This document shows, in pieces, positions 54,603-63,562 of a stretch of 64,000 nt of DNA (its first letter is position 1; each line of letters begins with the position of its first letter). A program made the translations under genes and the position numbers. The stretch comes from Lewinella sp. JB7 (GTDB lineage: Bacteria; Bacteroidota; Bacteroidia; Chitinophagales; Saprospiraceae). Under the pieces are notes generated by a model that had not been told where the DNA came from, did no database searches, and worked only from the letters and a program-made list of their open reading frames with translations. Location: contig NZ_JANCTD010000009.1 in NCBI RefSeq assembly GCF_024297185.1, positions 1-64,000 of the forward strand, written 5' to 3'.

Positions 54603-56018
54603 ATGAGTAAACAGTCTATCTATCTGATCGTCGGTCTTATTCTTACGTCCATCGTAGGGCTGATCATCCTGCAACTTCAGCTTATCCAGACCGGACTCGA
54701 AGTAAACAAGGAGAGGTACGACCGCGCCGTACAGAGCGTACTCAAGCAGGTTGCCGATGAAGTGGAGGACGTCGAGGAGGATGAGATCCGCCTCACCCTC
54801 AACAACGGCTACGCGGGCGGCGTGCCGGATGCCATGTACGGCGAACTGGTCATCGGCGACCGGTCGGCCGGTTTACTTTCCACGGGCACCATCCGCATCA
54901 GTCCCAACTCCTTCCGGCTGCGGGCACAGTTTGCCTCCCGTAATCTGGAGGAACGGATCGACCGCGAATCCATTCACAAGAAACTGACCAAGGAGCTCCG
55001 AAACGCGGGTATTGCCGAAGAACTGGAATACGGAATCTACGATACCCGGCAGCAGCGCTTCATTTCCCGTAACGGTCGCCTGCTGTCCCCCGCGGGTTCC
55101 GACACGAGCCGTCACCTCGACCTGATGCGCGGCGATTACGTTGTGAGCCTGTTCGACAACGATCCCTCCGCCCCCGGAGAGATACGGGCCTATAGCCCGG
55201 ATAAGAACAGCGTCGTCTTCAGTTCTCTGTACGGCAATTTCGCGGCCAGCGTCGTCTTCGTCCTCATCATTCTCGGTTGTTTCGTGTACACGATCTACGT
55301 GATTCTGCGCCAGAAGAAGGTTTCGGAGATGAAGACCGACTTCATCAATAATATGACGCACGAGTTTAAGACCCCCATTGCCACCATATCCCTGGCTACG
55401 GATAGCATCGTGAGTCCGCGGGTAAGCAACGACGCCACCAAGGTGATGCGATTCGCCCGCATCATCAAGCAGGAAAATAAGCGCATGAACGATCAGGTGG
55501 AAAAAGTGCTGCAAATGGCCAAGCTCGATAAGTCGCGCCTCAATCTCAACCTGACGGCCGTTGATTTGCATGCCGTTATCCAGAGTGCCGTGGAGTATAT
55601 CTGCCTGCAGGTGGAACCCCGCGGGGGTACGGTGACCACCGACCTGAGTGCCGATCCTTACGTCGTGGAGGGGGATCTGACCCACCTTTCCAGCCTGGTC
55701 AATAATTTATTGGATAACGCGAATAAGTACTCTCCGGAAGCGCCGCGCATCATTGTAAGTACCAGAAACGTCGCTAAGGGTGTGCAGATTTCCGTTACGG
55801 ATCACGGATTGGGAATGACCCGGGAAGCACGAAAAAACATTTTTGACCGTTTCTACCGGGTACACACCGGCGATCGTCATGACGTTAAGGGCTTCGGTCT
55901 CGGACTATCTTACGTAAAAACAATTACCGAAGTACACAATGGCAGCATCGAGGTCAGGAGCGAACTCGGAAAGGGTAGTAGCTTTATCGTCACCTTTCCC
56001 TACCGGCAACCCGACTGA
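54603..56018 (+). CDS. Two-component sensor histidine kinase
   Basis: A 471-residue membrane sensor. Membrane segments at about residues 6-27 and 213-235 enclose a periplasmic sensor region rich in charged residues. The phospho-acceptor is His253 in NNMTHEFKTPIATISLATDS; the N box is LVNNLLDNANKYSPEAP, followed by DHGLGM and KGFGLGLSYVKTI. No HAMP domain is evident; the kinase follows the second segment directly. The response regulator gene begins 36 bp downstream, so the two form one operon. The ligand is unknown. Confidence 0.94.
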   Translation: MSKQSIYLIVGLILTSIVGLIILQLQLIQTGLEVNKERYDRAVQSVLKQVADEVEDVEEDEIRLTLNNGYAGGVPDAMYGELVIGDRSAGLLSTGTIRISPNSFRLRAQFASRNLEERIDRESIHKKLTKELRNAGIAEELEYGIYDTRQQRFISRNGRLLSPAGSDTSRHLDLMRGDYVVSLFDNDPSAPGEIRAYSPDKNSVVFSSLYGNFAASVVFVLIILGCFVYTIYVILRQKKVSEMKTDFINNMTHEFKTPIATISLATDSIVSPRVSNDATKVMRFARIIKQENKRMNDQVEKVLQMAKLDKSRLNLNLTAVDLHAVIQSAVEYICLQVEPRGGTVTTDLSADPYVVEGDLTHLSSLVNNLLDNANKYSPEAPRIIVSTRNVAKGVQISVTDHGLGMTREARKNIFDRFYRVHTGDRHDVKGFGLGLSYVKTITEVHNGSIEVRSELGKGSSFIVTFPYRQPD

Positions 56019-56054
56019 TGCCGCCGTCGTCTTACCGCTAAACCGCACCTAATT

Positions 56055-56792
56055 ATGAGTGATTTAAACCCTACCGAAGCAAAAATTCTGCTGGTTGAAG
56101 ACGACCAGAACTTTGGCGATGTACTGCGCTCCTTCCTCGAAGTGCACGATTACGACGTTACCCTGGCCGTCGACGGCGTTGCCGGCCTGGAAGCCTACCG
56201 AACCGGTAAGTGGGACCTCTGCATTTTTGACGTTATGATGCCCCGACTGAGTGGTTTCGAACTGGCCAAGAAGGTGCGGGAGACTGACTCGCAAACGCCC
56301 ATCATTTTCCTGACGGCGAAGGCCATGAAGGACGACGTGCTCAACGGCTTCGAACTCGGTGCCGACGATTACATCACCAAGCCCTTCAACAGTGAGGAAT
56401 TGCTGGCCCGCATCAACGTAATCCTACGACGCAGCCAGGTAGCCGCCGATCCGAAGGAAGAGCAGACGGACTTCGATTTCGGTCAGTTTCATTTCAACTT
56501 TCCCCTGCGTATCCTTACCCACACCGACGATAAGGGGGAGGTGTCGAAGGAAAAACTCAGCCCGAAGGAGGCCCAGTTGCTCAAGCTCTTTGCTATTCAC
56601 AAGAATAACATCCTGAGCCGCAGCGAAGCCCTGACTAAGATTTGGGGAGAAGACAACTACTTCACCGCCCGCTCGATGGATGTTTTCGTCACCAAACTGC
56701 GCAAGTACCTGAAACCGGACCCCGCCATTGAGATCGTAAACATTCACGGAAACGGTTTTCAACTGTTGGTCAGCAGCGAGCAGGAAGGATAA
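56055..56792 (+). CDS. OmpR-family response regulator
   Basis: A 245-residue transcription factor with an N-terminal receiver (phospho-acceptor Asp59 in LCIFDVMMPRLSGFE, Lys in DDYITKPFNSEELLARI) and a C-terminal winged helix (SPKEAQLLKLFAIHKNNILS, ARSMDVFVTKLRKYLKPDP, NIHGNGFQLLV). It is the partner of the upstream kinase. The DNA-binding domain has a slightly long wing with FHFNFPLRILTHTDDKGEV. Targets unknown. Confidence 0.95.
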   Translation: MSDLNPTEAKILLVEDDQNFGDVLRSFLEVHDYDVTLAVDGVAGLEAYRTGKWDLCIFDVMMPRLSGFELAKKVRETDSQTPIIFLTAKAMKDDVLNGFELGADDYITKPFNSEELLARINVILRRSQVAADPKEEQTDFDFGQFHFNFPLRILTHTDDKGEVSKEKLSPKEAQLLKLFAIHKNNILSRSEALTKIWGEDNYFTARSMDVFVTKLRKYLKPDPAIEIVNIHGNGFQLLVSSEQEG

Positions 56793-56978
56793 GCTTCCGG
56801 CCGCTGTTAAAATCCATTTCTCCGATACAATGGACTTTCAACGGGCAGTTTTTTAGTCAACCCCGCGCGGCATAATGCCGGCCATCGGGTGCACCGAACA
56901 CCACCTCAGCAGACTCATCAGATAATGGACGGCAATTCCTGCCGTTATAAGATTTAGTTTTTGGGATTATAATTTTCC

Positions 56979-57007
56979 GGCCGAAGCCTCGCGCTTCGGC
57001 CTTTTTT
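56979..57007 (+). terminator. Strong intrinsic terminator
   Basis: GGCCGAAGC and GCTTCGGCC form a perfect nine-base stem with a CTCGC loop followed by six T. It is about 190 bp beyond the response regulator stop codon, so it may end that operon or a small RNA lying in 56800-56978. Confidence 0.92.
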
Positions 57008-57079
57008 ATGCTTACCGCCGAGAACAGCTGCCCTCTCTCCGTCGTTAACCCCCTCTGCAAGGTACAATACGGAATACAT

Positions 57080-58438
57080 ATGCGAGAAAATTACCTGCTA
57101 TCATTTTTCGCTATTCGGTGGCTCTCCGTTCTGTGCTGTACCTGTGCGTTATCGGCCGTATCCTACGGACAATCCGCGACGACCTTCCGCCAACTAATCG
57201 ACCTGAATCCCGTCTTCGCGAATGCACATACCGGCTTTACCCTGTACGATGTTGCCGGGGATACCCTACTCTACGAATACAATGCCGAGCGGTACTTCGT
57301 GCCCGCCAGCAACCTCAAGTTGCTCACCTTCTACGTATCCCACAGGATCCTGGGAAACCGGATGCCCGCAGTATACTATCGCCGCACGGAAGGACGAACC
57401 GACGTATGGGGTACGGGCTACCCCCTACTGCTGCACCCGGAATTCGGTGACTACGACGAACTTCATCCCTGGTTAACGGCCCAGCGTGGTCCCCTTATCC
57501 TTCACTTTCCGGCTGCCTATGAGCCCCCCCGTTACGGAGCCGGCTGGAGCTGGGACGATTTCAGCTACGGCTACGTTTACGAACGTTCCTCCTTTCCGGT
57601 GTACGGCAACCGTCTGTATCTGAATCTTACCCCCCTAGATGCATTTGGTGAGCGAGAGCTTTACGGTTCCCCGCCGGAGGTAGCCACGACCCTGGTGCAG
57701 GACAGCCGCCAGGACCGCAGCATCACGCGCCGGGAGGGCAGCAACCAGTTCACGGTAGGGACCTCCTTTTACCATCCCGACAACTTTCCGCTGCAACGGG
57801 CGCTCTCCCTTACCCCCGCCTACACTACGGATCTCGTAGGTCAGGCCTTTCCGCAACAGATCGTACGGATGGGCGACCGGCCGCTCCCCCCACGTGGCGA
57901 GTATGAACGCCTTGACGTTTCGCTCCCCGATACTGTCTACCGCAAACTGTTGCTGGACAGCGACAATTACCTCGCCGAACAACTGCTCATTCAGTGCGCC
58001 GCCGCCCGGTACGGAGTCTCGGATGAAGAACGTATCCTCGATTTCGCGACCGATACCCTCTTTGCCGAACTCGACCTGGGCCGCATGCGCTATGCTGACG
58101 GCAGCGGACTGAGCCGGTACAGCCTGGTACAACCCCGCCAACTCGCCCGGATAATTCTGGCTCTGCACCGTGAGGTAGGTCGGGAACGCTTGCTGACCCT
58201 CCTCCCCGCCGGGGGCCTCAATGGTACGCTGAAACGGCGGTTCGACAACCGGCCGGAAACCTACGTATGGGCGAAAACCGGATCCCTGAGCGGCGTTGTT
58301 TGCGTAAGCGGGCTGGTCCGAACCCGGACGGGGCGGTGGCTCGCCTTCAGCTTCATGCACAACAACGTGGTGAGCGGATCCACGGCCTACTACCGGGAGA
58401 TGGAACGGATACTGGGGTGGACCTACGACCACCTGTAA
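57080..58438 (+). CDS. D-Ala-D-Ala carboxypeptidase/endopeptidase, PBP4 type
   Basis: A 452-residue exported penicillin-binding protein of the PBP4 (DacB, S13) class that trims or cuts peptidoglycan cross-links. The signal peptide is about residues 1-30 (ending SAVSYGQ), which fixes the start at 57080 over 57008. The active-site serine is Ser77 in VPASNLKLL (SxxK), the second motif is SDNYLAEQLL, and the third VWAKTGSLSGV (KTG). The inserted domain typical of PBP4 lies between the first two. Located in the periplasm. Confidence 0.92.
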   Translation: MRENYLLSFFAIRWLSVLCCTCALSAVSYGQSATTFRQLIDLNPVFANAHTGFTLYDVAGDTLLYEYNAERYFVPASNLKLLTFYVSHRILGNRMPAVYYRRTEGRTDVWGTGYPLLLHPEFGDYDELHPWLTAQRGPLILHFPAAYEPPRYGAGWSWDDFSYGYVYERSSFPVYGNRLYLNLTPLDAFGERELYGSPPEVATTLVQDSRQDRSITRREGSNQFTVGTSFYHPDNFPLQRALSLTPAYTTDLVGQAFPQQIVRMGDRPLPPRGEYERLDVSLPDTVYRKLLLDSDNYLAEQLLIQCAAARYGVSDEERILDFATDTLFAELDLGRMRYADGSGLSRYSLVQPRQLARIILALHREVGRERLLTLLPAGGLNGTLKRRFDNRPETYVWAKTGSLSGVVCVSGLVRTRTGRWLAFSFMHNNVVSGSTAYYREMERILGWTYDHL

Positions 58439-58498
58439 CTACGGAGACGTACCGACGGCGGCAATATCCGCATCTTTGCGCCCCTAAACGAAGCGATT

Positions 58499-60370
58499 AT
58501 GGTATACCTGGAGTTGACGCAGGTTTCTAAGATATACGGGGAGAAGGTCCTCTTCGACCGGGTAGACCTCCAGGTGGCGCAGAACACCAAGGTAGCCCTG
58601 GTAGCCAAGAACGGGACGGGTAAGTCGACCCTGCTGCGCGTCGCCGCCGGCATCGATCTTCCCGAAGGCGTCGGATCGGAAGTGTACGTCCATAAGGATG
58701 CCCGCATGGCTTACCTCCCGCAGGAGCCCGACTTCGGAGCCAACGACTCCGTTATGGACGCGGTGTTCGATAGTGACAACGCAATGGTTCGTGCCGTTCG
58801 CGATTACGAAGAAGCCCTGTCCCGACCGGAATCGCCCCAACTGCTGCAACAAGCGCTCGGACGCATGGACGAGTTGCAGGCCTGGGATATCGAAGCCCGC
58901 ATCAAGGAAGTCCTGAGTAAGCTCAACATCGAAGACGTCAACCAACGGGTGAGTACCCTCTCCGGTGGCCAGCGCAAACGGGTGGCCCTGGCCAAGCTCA
59001 TCATTGACGAGCCCGACCTGATCATCATGGACGAACCCACCAACCACCTCGATCTCGATATGATCGAGTGGCTGGAAGAGTGGCTGCAGTCACCCAACCT
59101 GACGCTGCTGATGGTTACCCACGATCGCTACTTCCTCGAGCGGGTGTGCAATCGGATCATCGAGTTGGACAACGGAAACATCTATCACTACACCGGAAAC
59201 TACTCCGATTTTCTCAACAAGAAGGCCAGCCGGGAGGAAACCGAGAGCGCGGAACTGGATAAGGACCGCAAACGCATGAAGCAGGAACTCGAGTGGGTAC
59301 GGCGCATGCCCAGTGGCCGGGGTACCAAGGCCAAGAGTCGACTTTCCGCCTTCAGCGAACTCAAGAATAAGGTCGGCGGATTCCGGAAGGAGGAGGAGCT
59401 TACCATCGAAATCAAGGGACAGCGACTGGGGAGTAAGATCCTGGAGGCCCATAACATCAGCAAATCCTACGGAGACCGGCAACTGGTCAAGGGATTTAGC
59501 TACAAATTCCAGAAAGGGGAACGGGCCGGTATCGTCGGCCGTAACGGCGCGGGTAAATCGACACTGCTCCATATGCTCACCAAGGAGTTGGAACCCGATA
59601 CGGGAAAGGTGGTGCACGGCAGCAACACGCACTTCGGTTACTACACCCAGGACGGAATCAACCTAGCGCAGGATATGCGGGTCATCGACGTGATTCGCGA
59701 GATTGCCGAATTCATTCCCCTGGAAAAGGGACTGAAGCTTACCGCCCGTGGCCTGCTGGAACGCTTCATGTTCAGCAGCAAGCAGCAGCAGGTGTACGTC
59801 AGTCAGCTCAGTGGAGGGGAGAAGCGGCGCCTCTACCTGCTGACCATCCTGATGAAGAACCCCAACTTCCTCATTCTCGACGAACCTACTAACGATCTGG
59901 ACATCATGACCCTGAACGTACTGGAGGATTTCCTGATGGATTTCCCCGGTTGCGTGCTGATCGTGAGTCACGATCGCTTTTTCCTCGACAAACTCGCCCA
60001 CCACCTCTTCATCTTCGAGGGCGACGGAAAAATTCGTGACTGGAACGGACTCTACACCGAGTACCGGGAACACGTAAAGGAAGAAAGCCAGTCACGGCCG
60101 GCTCCTCCGTCCACCAACACCGCACCCGCGGCCCCGCCGAAAAATTCCACTCCGGACGCACCGCTGACGCAAGAACAGCGTAAGGCCATCCGGCGGGTGG
60201 AGGGTCAGATCGGTAAGCTGGAAGAACGCAAGAAAGGGATCAACGAGCAGTTCGGAAACGCCGCCGCGCTCAGTCCGGAACGCATCGCCGAGCTGGGACG
60301 GGAGCTGGCCGAAGTTAATGAAGCCATCGAGGAAAAGGAGCTTGAGTGGATGGAGCTGGTGGGCGAATAG
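58499..60370 (+). CDS. ABC-F family ATPase (Uup/EttA-like)
   Basis: A 623-residue soluble protein with two ABC domains and no membrane segments. First Walker A KNGTGKSTLLRVAAG (about 37-45), signature LSGGQRKRVALAKLI, Walker B LIIMDEPTNHLDLDMIEWLE; second Walker A GRNGAGKSTLLHML, signature QLSGGEKRRLYLLT, Walker B FLILDEPTNDLDIMTLN. A linker follows the first domain, and the last about 90 residues are a coiled coil (KAIRRVEGQIGKLEERKKGI) as in Uup. Such proteins act on ribosomes or DNA rather than in transport. The C-terminal coil and a Pro-rich spacer point to Uup. Confidence 0.93.
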   Translation: MVYLELTQVSKIYGEKVLFDRVDLQVAQNTKVALVAKNGTGKSTLLRVAAGIDLPEGVGSEVYVHKDARMAYLPQEPDFGANDSVMDAVFDSDNAMVRAVRDYEEALSRPESPQLLQQALGRMDELQAWDIEARIKEVLSKLNIEDVNQRVSTLSGGQRKRVALAKLIIDEPDLIIMDEPTNHLDLDMIEWLEEWLQSPNLTLLMVTHDRYFLERVCNRIIELDNGNIYHYTGNYSDFLNKKASREETESAELDKDRKRMKQELEWVRRMPSGRGTKAKSRLSAFSELKNKVGGFRKEEELTIEIKGQRLGSKILEAHNISKSYGDRQLVKGFSYKFQKGERAGIVGRNGAGKSTLLHMLTKELEPDTGKVVHGSNTHFGYYTQDGINLAQDMRVIDVIREIAEFIPLEKGLKLTARGLLERFMFSSKQQQVYVSQLSGGEKRRLYLLTILMKNPNFLILDEPTNDLDIMTLNVLEDFLMDFPGCVLIVSHDRFFLDKLAHHLFIFEGDGKIRDWNGLYTEYREHVKEESQSRPAPPSTNTAPAAPPKNSTPDAPLTQEQRKAIRRVEGQIGKLEERKKGINEQFGNAAALSPERIAELGRELAEVNEAIEEKELEWMELVGE

Positions 60371-60821
60371 TTATGCACACCCCAGGATTATCCATACGTA
60401 AAGTCCCTGTGCGGCAAACAGTTGGAATAACGGCTTTTCCAGCCCCCGGTAGTGGAAAACGGTGGATAACCGGGCGGTTTTCCACAGGATGGTGGGGAAT
60501 GGCTTCCGAAACGGGTGGTTTATCCACATTTCCACAGCTCCTAACATTCGTACTCCACGCTCTTTCGACCGTTTGGCGGCCGGAATCCCCAGCGGGGTGT
60601 AAAAAAGTTATCCCTGACGCCGTGGCGGCACCGAATGTGGAGGAATCCTCCATCCCTTTGATTTCGGGAGTGTTAGCCGGGGAGAAAGTTGTGGATAAGT
60701 GGTCGGCAGCGGTGGAAACCGAACTGCGCAAGTTCGCGGCCGATTTATTCTCCCGCTTTCCACACCCCTAATAACGATAAAGGGATTTGAAATTTTAAAA
60801 AAGATAATAACTATTAAGGTG
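60371..60821. other. Candidate replication origin: DnaA-box cluster with AT-rich stretch
   Basis: Non-coding gap of 451 bp. DnaA boxes (consensus TTATNCACA): TTATGCACA at 60371-60379, TTATCCATA at 60388-60396, TTATCCACC at 60461-60469 (minus), TTTTCCACA at 60478-60486, TTATCCACA at 60520-60528, TTATCCACA at 60690-60698 (minus), plus several weaker ones. At 60785-60817 is an AT-rich tract (ATTTGAAATTTTAAAAAAG then ATAATAACTATTAAG) like a duplex-unwinding element, directly before the ctaA start. Reading frames here have no recognisable product. More boxes continue inside the following gene. Confidence 0.65.
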
Positions 60822-61949
60822 ATGGGAAAAACCGCAAACGCCGCCGACTTCCGCAACACCCGTCGCGGAAAGACCTATGCCCGGGCGGTGAGGGTCTGGC
60901 TGATCATCGGATTGGTCATGGTCCTCGGGCAGATCGTGATCGGCGGGATCACGCGGCTGACGGAATCGGGCCTTTCGATCACCGAATGGAAGCCCCTGAG
61001 CGGGGCTATGCCGCCCCTGAACGATACCGACTGGACGGTGGAGTTCCGGAAGTACCAAGCTTCGCCCCAGTACGCTAAGATCTTCGCGGACATCTCCCTG
61101 GCCGACTTCAAGTTTATCTACTTCTGGGAATGGTTCCACCGGCAGTGGGCCCGTACCATGGGACTCGTCTTCATCATCGGCTTCGTGGTGTTCTGGCGAA
61201 AGCGTTACCTCGACCCGCCCCTGATGCGCCGGTTGGGCATCGTGGTACTGCTGGCGGCCCTGGCGGCGAGTTTCGGGTGGATCATGGTGGCCAGCGGGCT
61301 GATCGACCGACCGTGGGTCAATGCCTATAAGCTGACCATCCACCTGGCCCTGGGTATTTCCCTCTTTGCCTACTTGCTGTGGATAACTCTGAAGGTTTTA
61401 CAGCCTCGCCTCGTCGGTTTTCCACATTCTTCCGTGGAGAAGCTCCTTTGGCCCCTGAATATTCTCCTCATCGTACAGCTTCTGTTGGGGGGCGTGATGA
61501 GTGGTGCGAAGGCTGCCCTGCCCTACCCCACCTGGCCGGATATGAACGGGAAATTCATTCCCACCGTGCTCAAGGACGGCAGTGCGTGGACGGTGGAAAA
61601 CCTCGTTCGCTACGAGGACAGTCTGTTCCAGCCGGCGCTCTTCCAGCTCATGCACCGGATGACCGCTTATGCCCTGATAATCATGGCTTTATACTTCGTA
61701 TACCGCTGTTCCCGACACATCGCTTCCCGGCCACTTTCCCGGGCGAATACCCTGTTGATAAGCCTGTTGATAACTCAGGTAGCCCTTGGGATAGCGACGG
61801 TGGTGTCCAGCATCGGGCAGGTACCCGTCGGACTGGGGGTCGCCCACCAGTTCACGGCAATCGCGGCCGTCTCCGTTGTCGTATACATCAACTACCTGTT
61901 CCACCCGGGAAGCAGTTTACGGCCTGTGGAAAAGATGGTGGAGAACTAA
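60822..61949 (+). CDS. ctaA: Heme A synthase (COX15/CtaA family)
   Basis: A 375-residue inner-membrane enzyme with eight segments that converts heme O to heme A for cytochrome oxidase. Marks are GGITRLTESGLSITEWKPLS, EWFHRQWARTMGLVFIIGFV (heme-ligand histidine), TIHLALGISLFAYLLW and, in the second half, LMHRMTAYALIIMALYFVYR and GVAHQFTAIAAVSVVVYINY. The ATG at 60822 follows the AT-rich tract. The coding sequence contains DnaA-like boxes at 61378, 61418, 61753, 61765 and 61925. Confidence 0.93.
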   Translation: MGKTANAADFRNTRRGKTYARAVRVWLIIGLVMVLGQIVIGGITRLTESGLSITEWKPLSGAMPPLNDTDWTVEFRKYQASPQYAKIFADISLADFKFIYFWEWFHRQWARTMGLVFIIGFVVFWRKRYLDPPLMRRLGIVVLLAALAASFGWIMVASGLIDRPWVNAYKLTIHLALGISLFAYLLWITLKVLQPRLVGFPHSSVEKLLWPLNILLIVQLLLGGVMSGAKAALPYPTWPDMNGKFIPTVLKDGSAWTVENLVRYEDSLFQPALFQLMHRMTAYALIIMALYFVYRCSRHIASRPLSRANTLLISLLITQVALGIATVVSSIGQVPVGLGVAHQFTAIAAVSVVVYINYLFHPGSSLRPVEKMVEN

Positions 61950-61968
61950 GTCTTAAAATATTTGGACC

Positions 61969-62352
61969 CTATTTAATGGACGGGGGGTGGTCGTTCCAGG
62001 CGGCGCGGCGGCGCCCGAGGTACTGGCCGGTGAGAAAGATGGCCAGCAGGAAGTGGAGCAGCGCCGCACGCTGGTCGGGATTGTAGATCGTCTGCACCAG
62101 AATCATCAGGTAATGGTAGATGCTGAGGCTAAGGGTGAGCAAAAGAAATACGGCGTCTTGCGTGCGGCGGAGATAGGCGTAGAGGGAGAGGCCGGCGAGG
62201 AAGAGGGCCGACAGCCCGTACATTTTCGTCAGCAGATCGTAACTCGGGCCTTCGGAAGTGCCGAAACCCGGCACGAGATCACCCGCCTGGGGATAAAACA
62301 GGAACAGCAGGCCGACGACGGCCTCGATCAGGGTATGGAGCAGCAGGATCAT
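61969..62352 (-). CDS. Small membrane protein of unknown function
   Basis: A 127-residue protein with four membrane segments (about residues 2-18, 43-60, 66-84 and 98-115). Start at the ATG at 62352 (MILLLHTLIEAVVGLLFLFY); the open frame to 62526 is a shadow of the divergent transporter gene. I recognise no family; the pattern resembles DUF4345-type or DoxX-like small membrane proteins. It converges with ctaA, 19 bp apart, and is divergent from the Nramp-type gene. Confidence 0.6.
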   Translation of the reverse strand: MILLLHTLIEAVVGLLFLFYPQAGDLVPGFGTSEGPSYDLLTKMYGLSALFLAGLSLYAYLRRTQDAVFLLLTLSLSIYHYLMILVQTIYNPDQRAALLHFLLAIFLTGQYLGRRRAAWNDHPPSIK

Positions 62353-62413
62353 AGTTGGGCAACCCGCGCGGCGCGACTTCGGTTTTTTTCTTCGTAAACT
62401 GAGGTCCAAATAA

Positions 62414-63562
62414 GCAAGCCTTATCGCTACTTCATCCTGGAGCCGCGCGCTCGTCTGGTCGCTCATCGCGGCCGCTTTCATCGGTCCCGGTACCATCGCT
62501 ACCGCCGCCCGGGCCGGGGTTCTCAATGGCTACGGTTACCTACCGATCGTAGCCGTAGCCGCCCTGGCCGGCTACGTGTTCATGGAGATGACGGCCCGCC
62601 TGACGATCGTGAGCCAGCGGACCCTGGGGGAGATACTGCGCGACCGCGGAGGTCGCCTCGTGCCCCCCCTTACCTTCGCCGCGGTCCTCTTCGGCTGCAT
62701 GGCGTACCAGGCCGGTAATCTTCTCGGAGCTCTGGGTGGACTGCAGTTATTATTTCCCGCGCTGCACTGGTGGCTGCTGCCCCTGGCCGGGGCGGTCACC
62801 GCGCTCTTATGGTCGGGCAGTACCGCGCGTATCGGACGTGTCATGACCTACGTCGTGGCGGGGATGGGGCTGCTGTTTTTGGTTGCCGCCATCCGGGTCA
62901 TCTTCGGGGGCGGCGGGGTGGATACGTCTGCGGCCGGCGTGGATCCGGCGGTGCTCTTCGGGTTGATCGGAACGACCATCGTACCGTACAACTTCTTTCT
63001 CGCGGCCGGACTGGGCAGTGGTGCGGGACTGGCGGATATGCGGCGCGGCCTGGGCCTTTCCTTTATTATCGGTATGCTCATCACGGCGGCCATCCTGGTG
63101 GTCGGTTCGGTCGCTATCACCTTCGTTTCTTTTTCCGATCTGGCGGACACCCTGGAGGGCATTCTGGGATCCTACGGTCGTCTGGCCCTCGGTACGGGCC
63201 TCTTCGCGGCGGGCTTCAGCAGCGCGGCGACCGCTCCCCTGGCCGCGGCGGTGGCGGGTCGCGAGCTACTCGGTATAGACGGGGGAAGCCAGCAATTCCG
63301 GGGCATCTGGTTGCTGGTGTTGCTGACCGGTCTCGGAGTGGCGCTGCTTCAGCTGGACATCATCGGGGTGATCGTGATTGCTCAGGTCATTAACGGCCTG
63401 CTGCTGCCCTTCATCGCCGTGGTGGTCTTCGTACTGGCCAACCGCCGGTCCCTGATGGGTGAGCACGTCAACCGGTGGTGGCAGAACGTGCTGGCCGGTC
63501 TGGTGCTCCTATTCATCTGCTACAAAGCCGGTGAACTCATGTGGAACCTGATCGTGCAGTGA
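62414..63562 (+). CDS. Nramp-family transporter without a standard start codon
   Basis: An integral membrane protein of the Nramp/MntH superfamily, proton-coupled divalent metal transport being the usual role. The conserved first helix (WSLIAAAFIGPGTIATAARA, then GVLNGYGYLPIVAVAALAG) is readable from 62414, just after an in-frame TAA at 62411. No ATG, GTG or TTG lies between 62414 and that helix; the first is GTG 62576 or ATG 62582, inside helix 2. Later blocks are ATYVGTTIVPYNFF-like GLIGTTIVPYNFFLAAGLGS and FSSAATAPLAAAVAG. The usual DPGN metal motif in helix 1 is replaced by GPGTIAT. Either a rare start codon or a frameshift upstream is needed. Confidence 0.78.
   Translation, partial: ASLIATSSWSRALVWSLIAAAFIGPGTIATAARAGVLNGYGYLPIVAVAALAGYVFMEMTARLTIVSQRTLGEILRDRGGRLVPPLTFAAVLFGCMAYQAGNLLGALGGLQLLFPALHWWLLPLAGAVTALLWSGSTARIGRVMTYVVAGMGLLFLVAAIRVIFGGGGVDTSAAGVDPAVLFGLIGTTIVPYNFFLAAGLGSGAGLADMRRGLGLSFIIGMLITAAILVVGSVAITFVSFSDLADTLEGILGSYGRLALGTGLFAAGFSSAATAPLAAAVAGRELLGIDGGSQQFRGIWLLVLLTGLGVALLQLDIIGVIVIAQVINGLLLPFIAVVVFVLANRRSLMGEHVNRWWQNVLAGLVLLFICYKAGELMWNLIVQ

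Noticed and set aside
60346..60771. 141-residue frame on + overlapping the DnaA-box region
   Set aside because: It starts inside the ABC-F gene, has no recognisable domain, and is best explained as chance in GC-rich DNA; the same stretch on - has another equally featureless frame.
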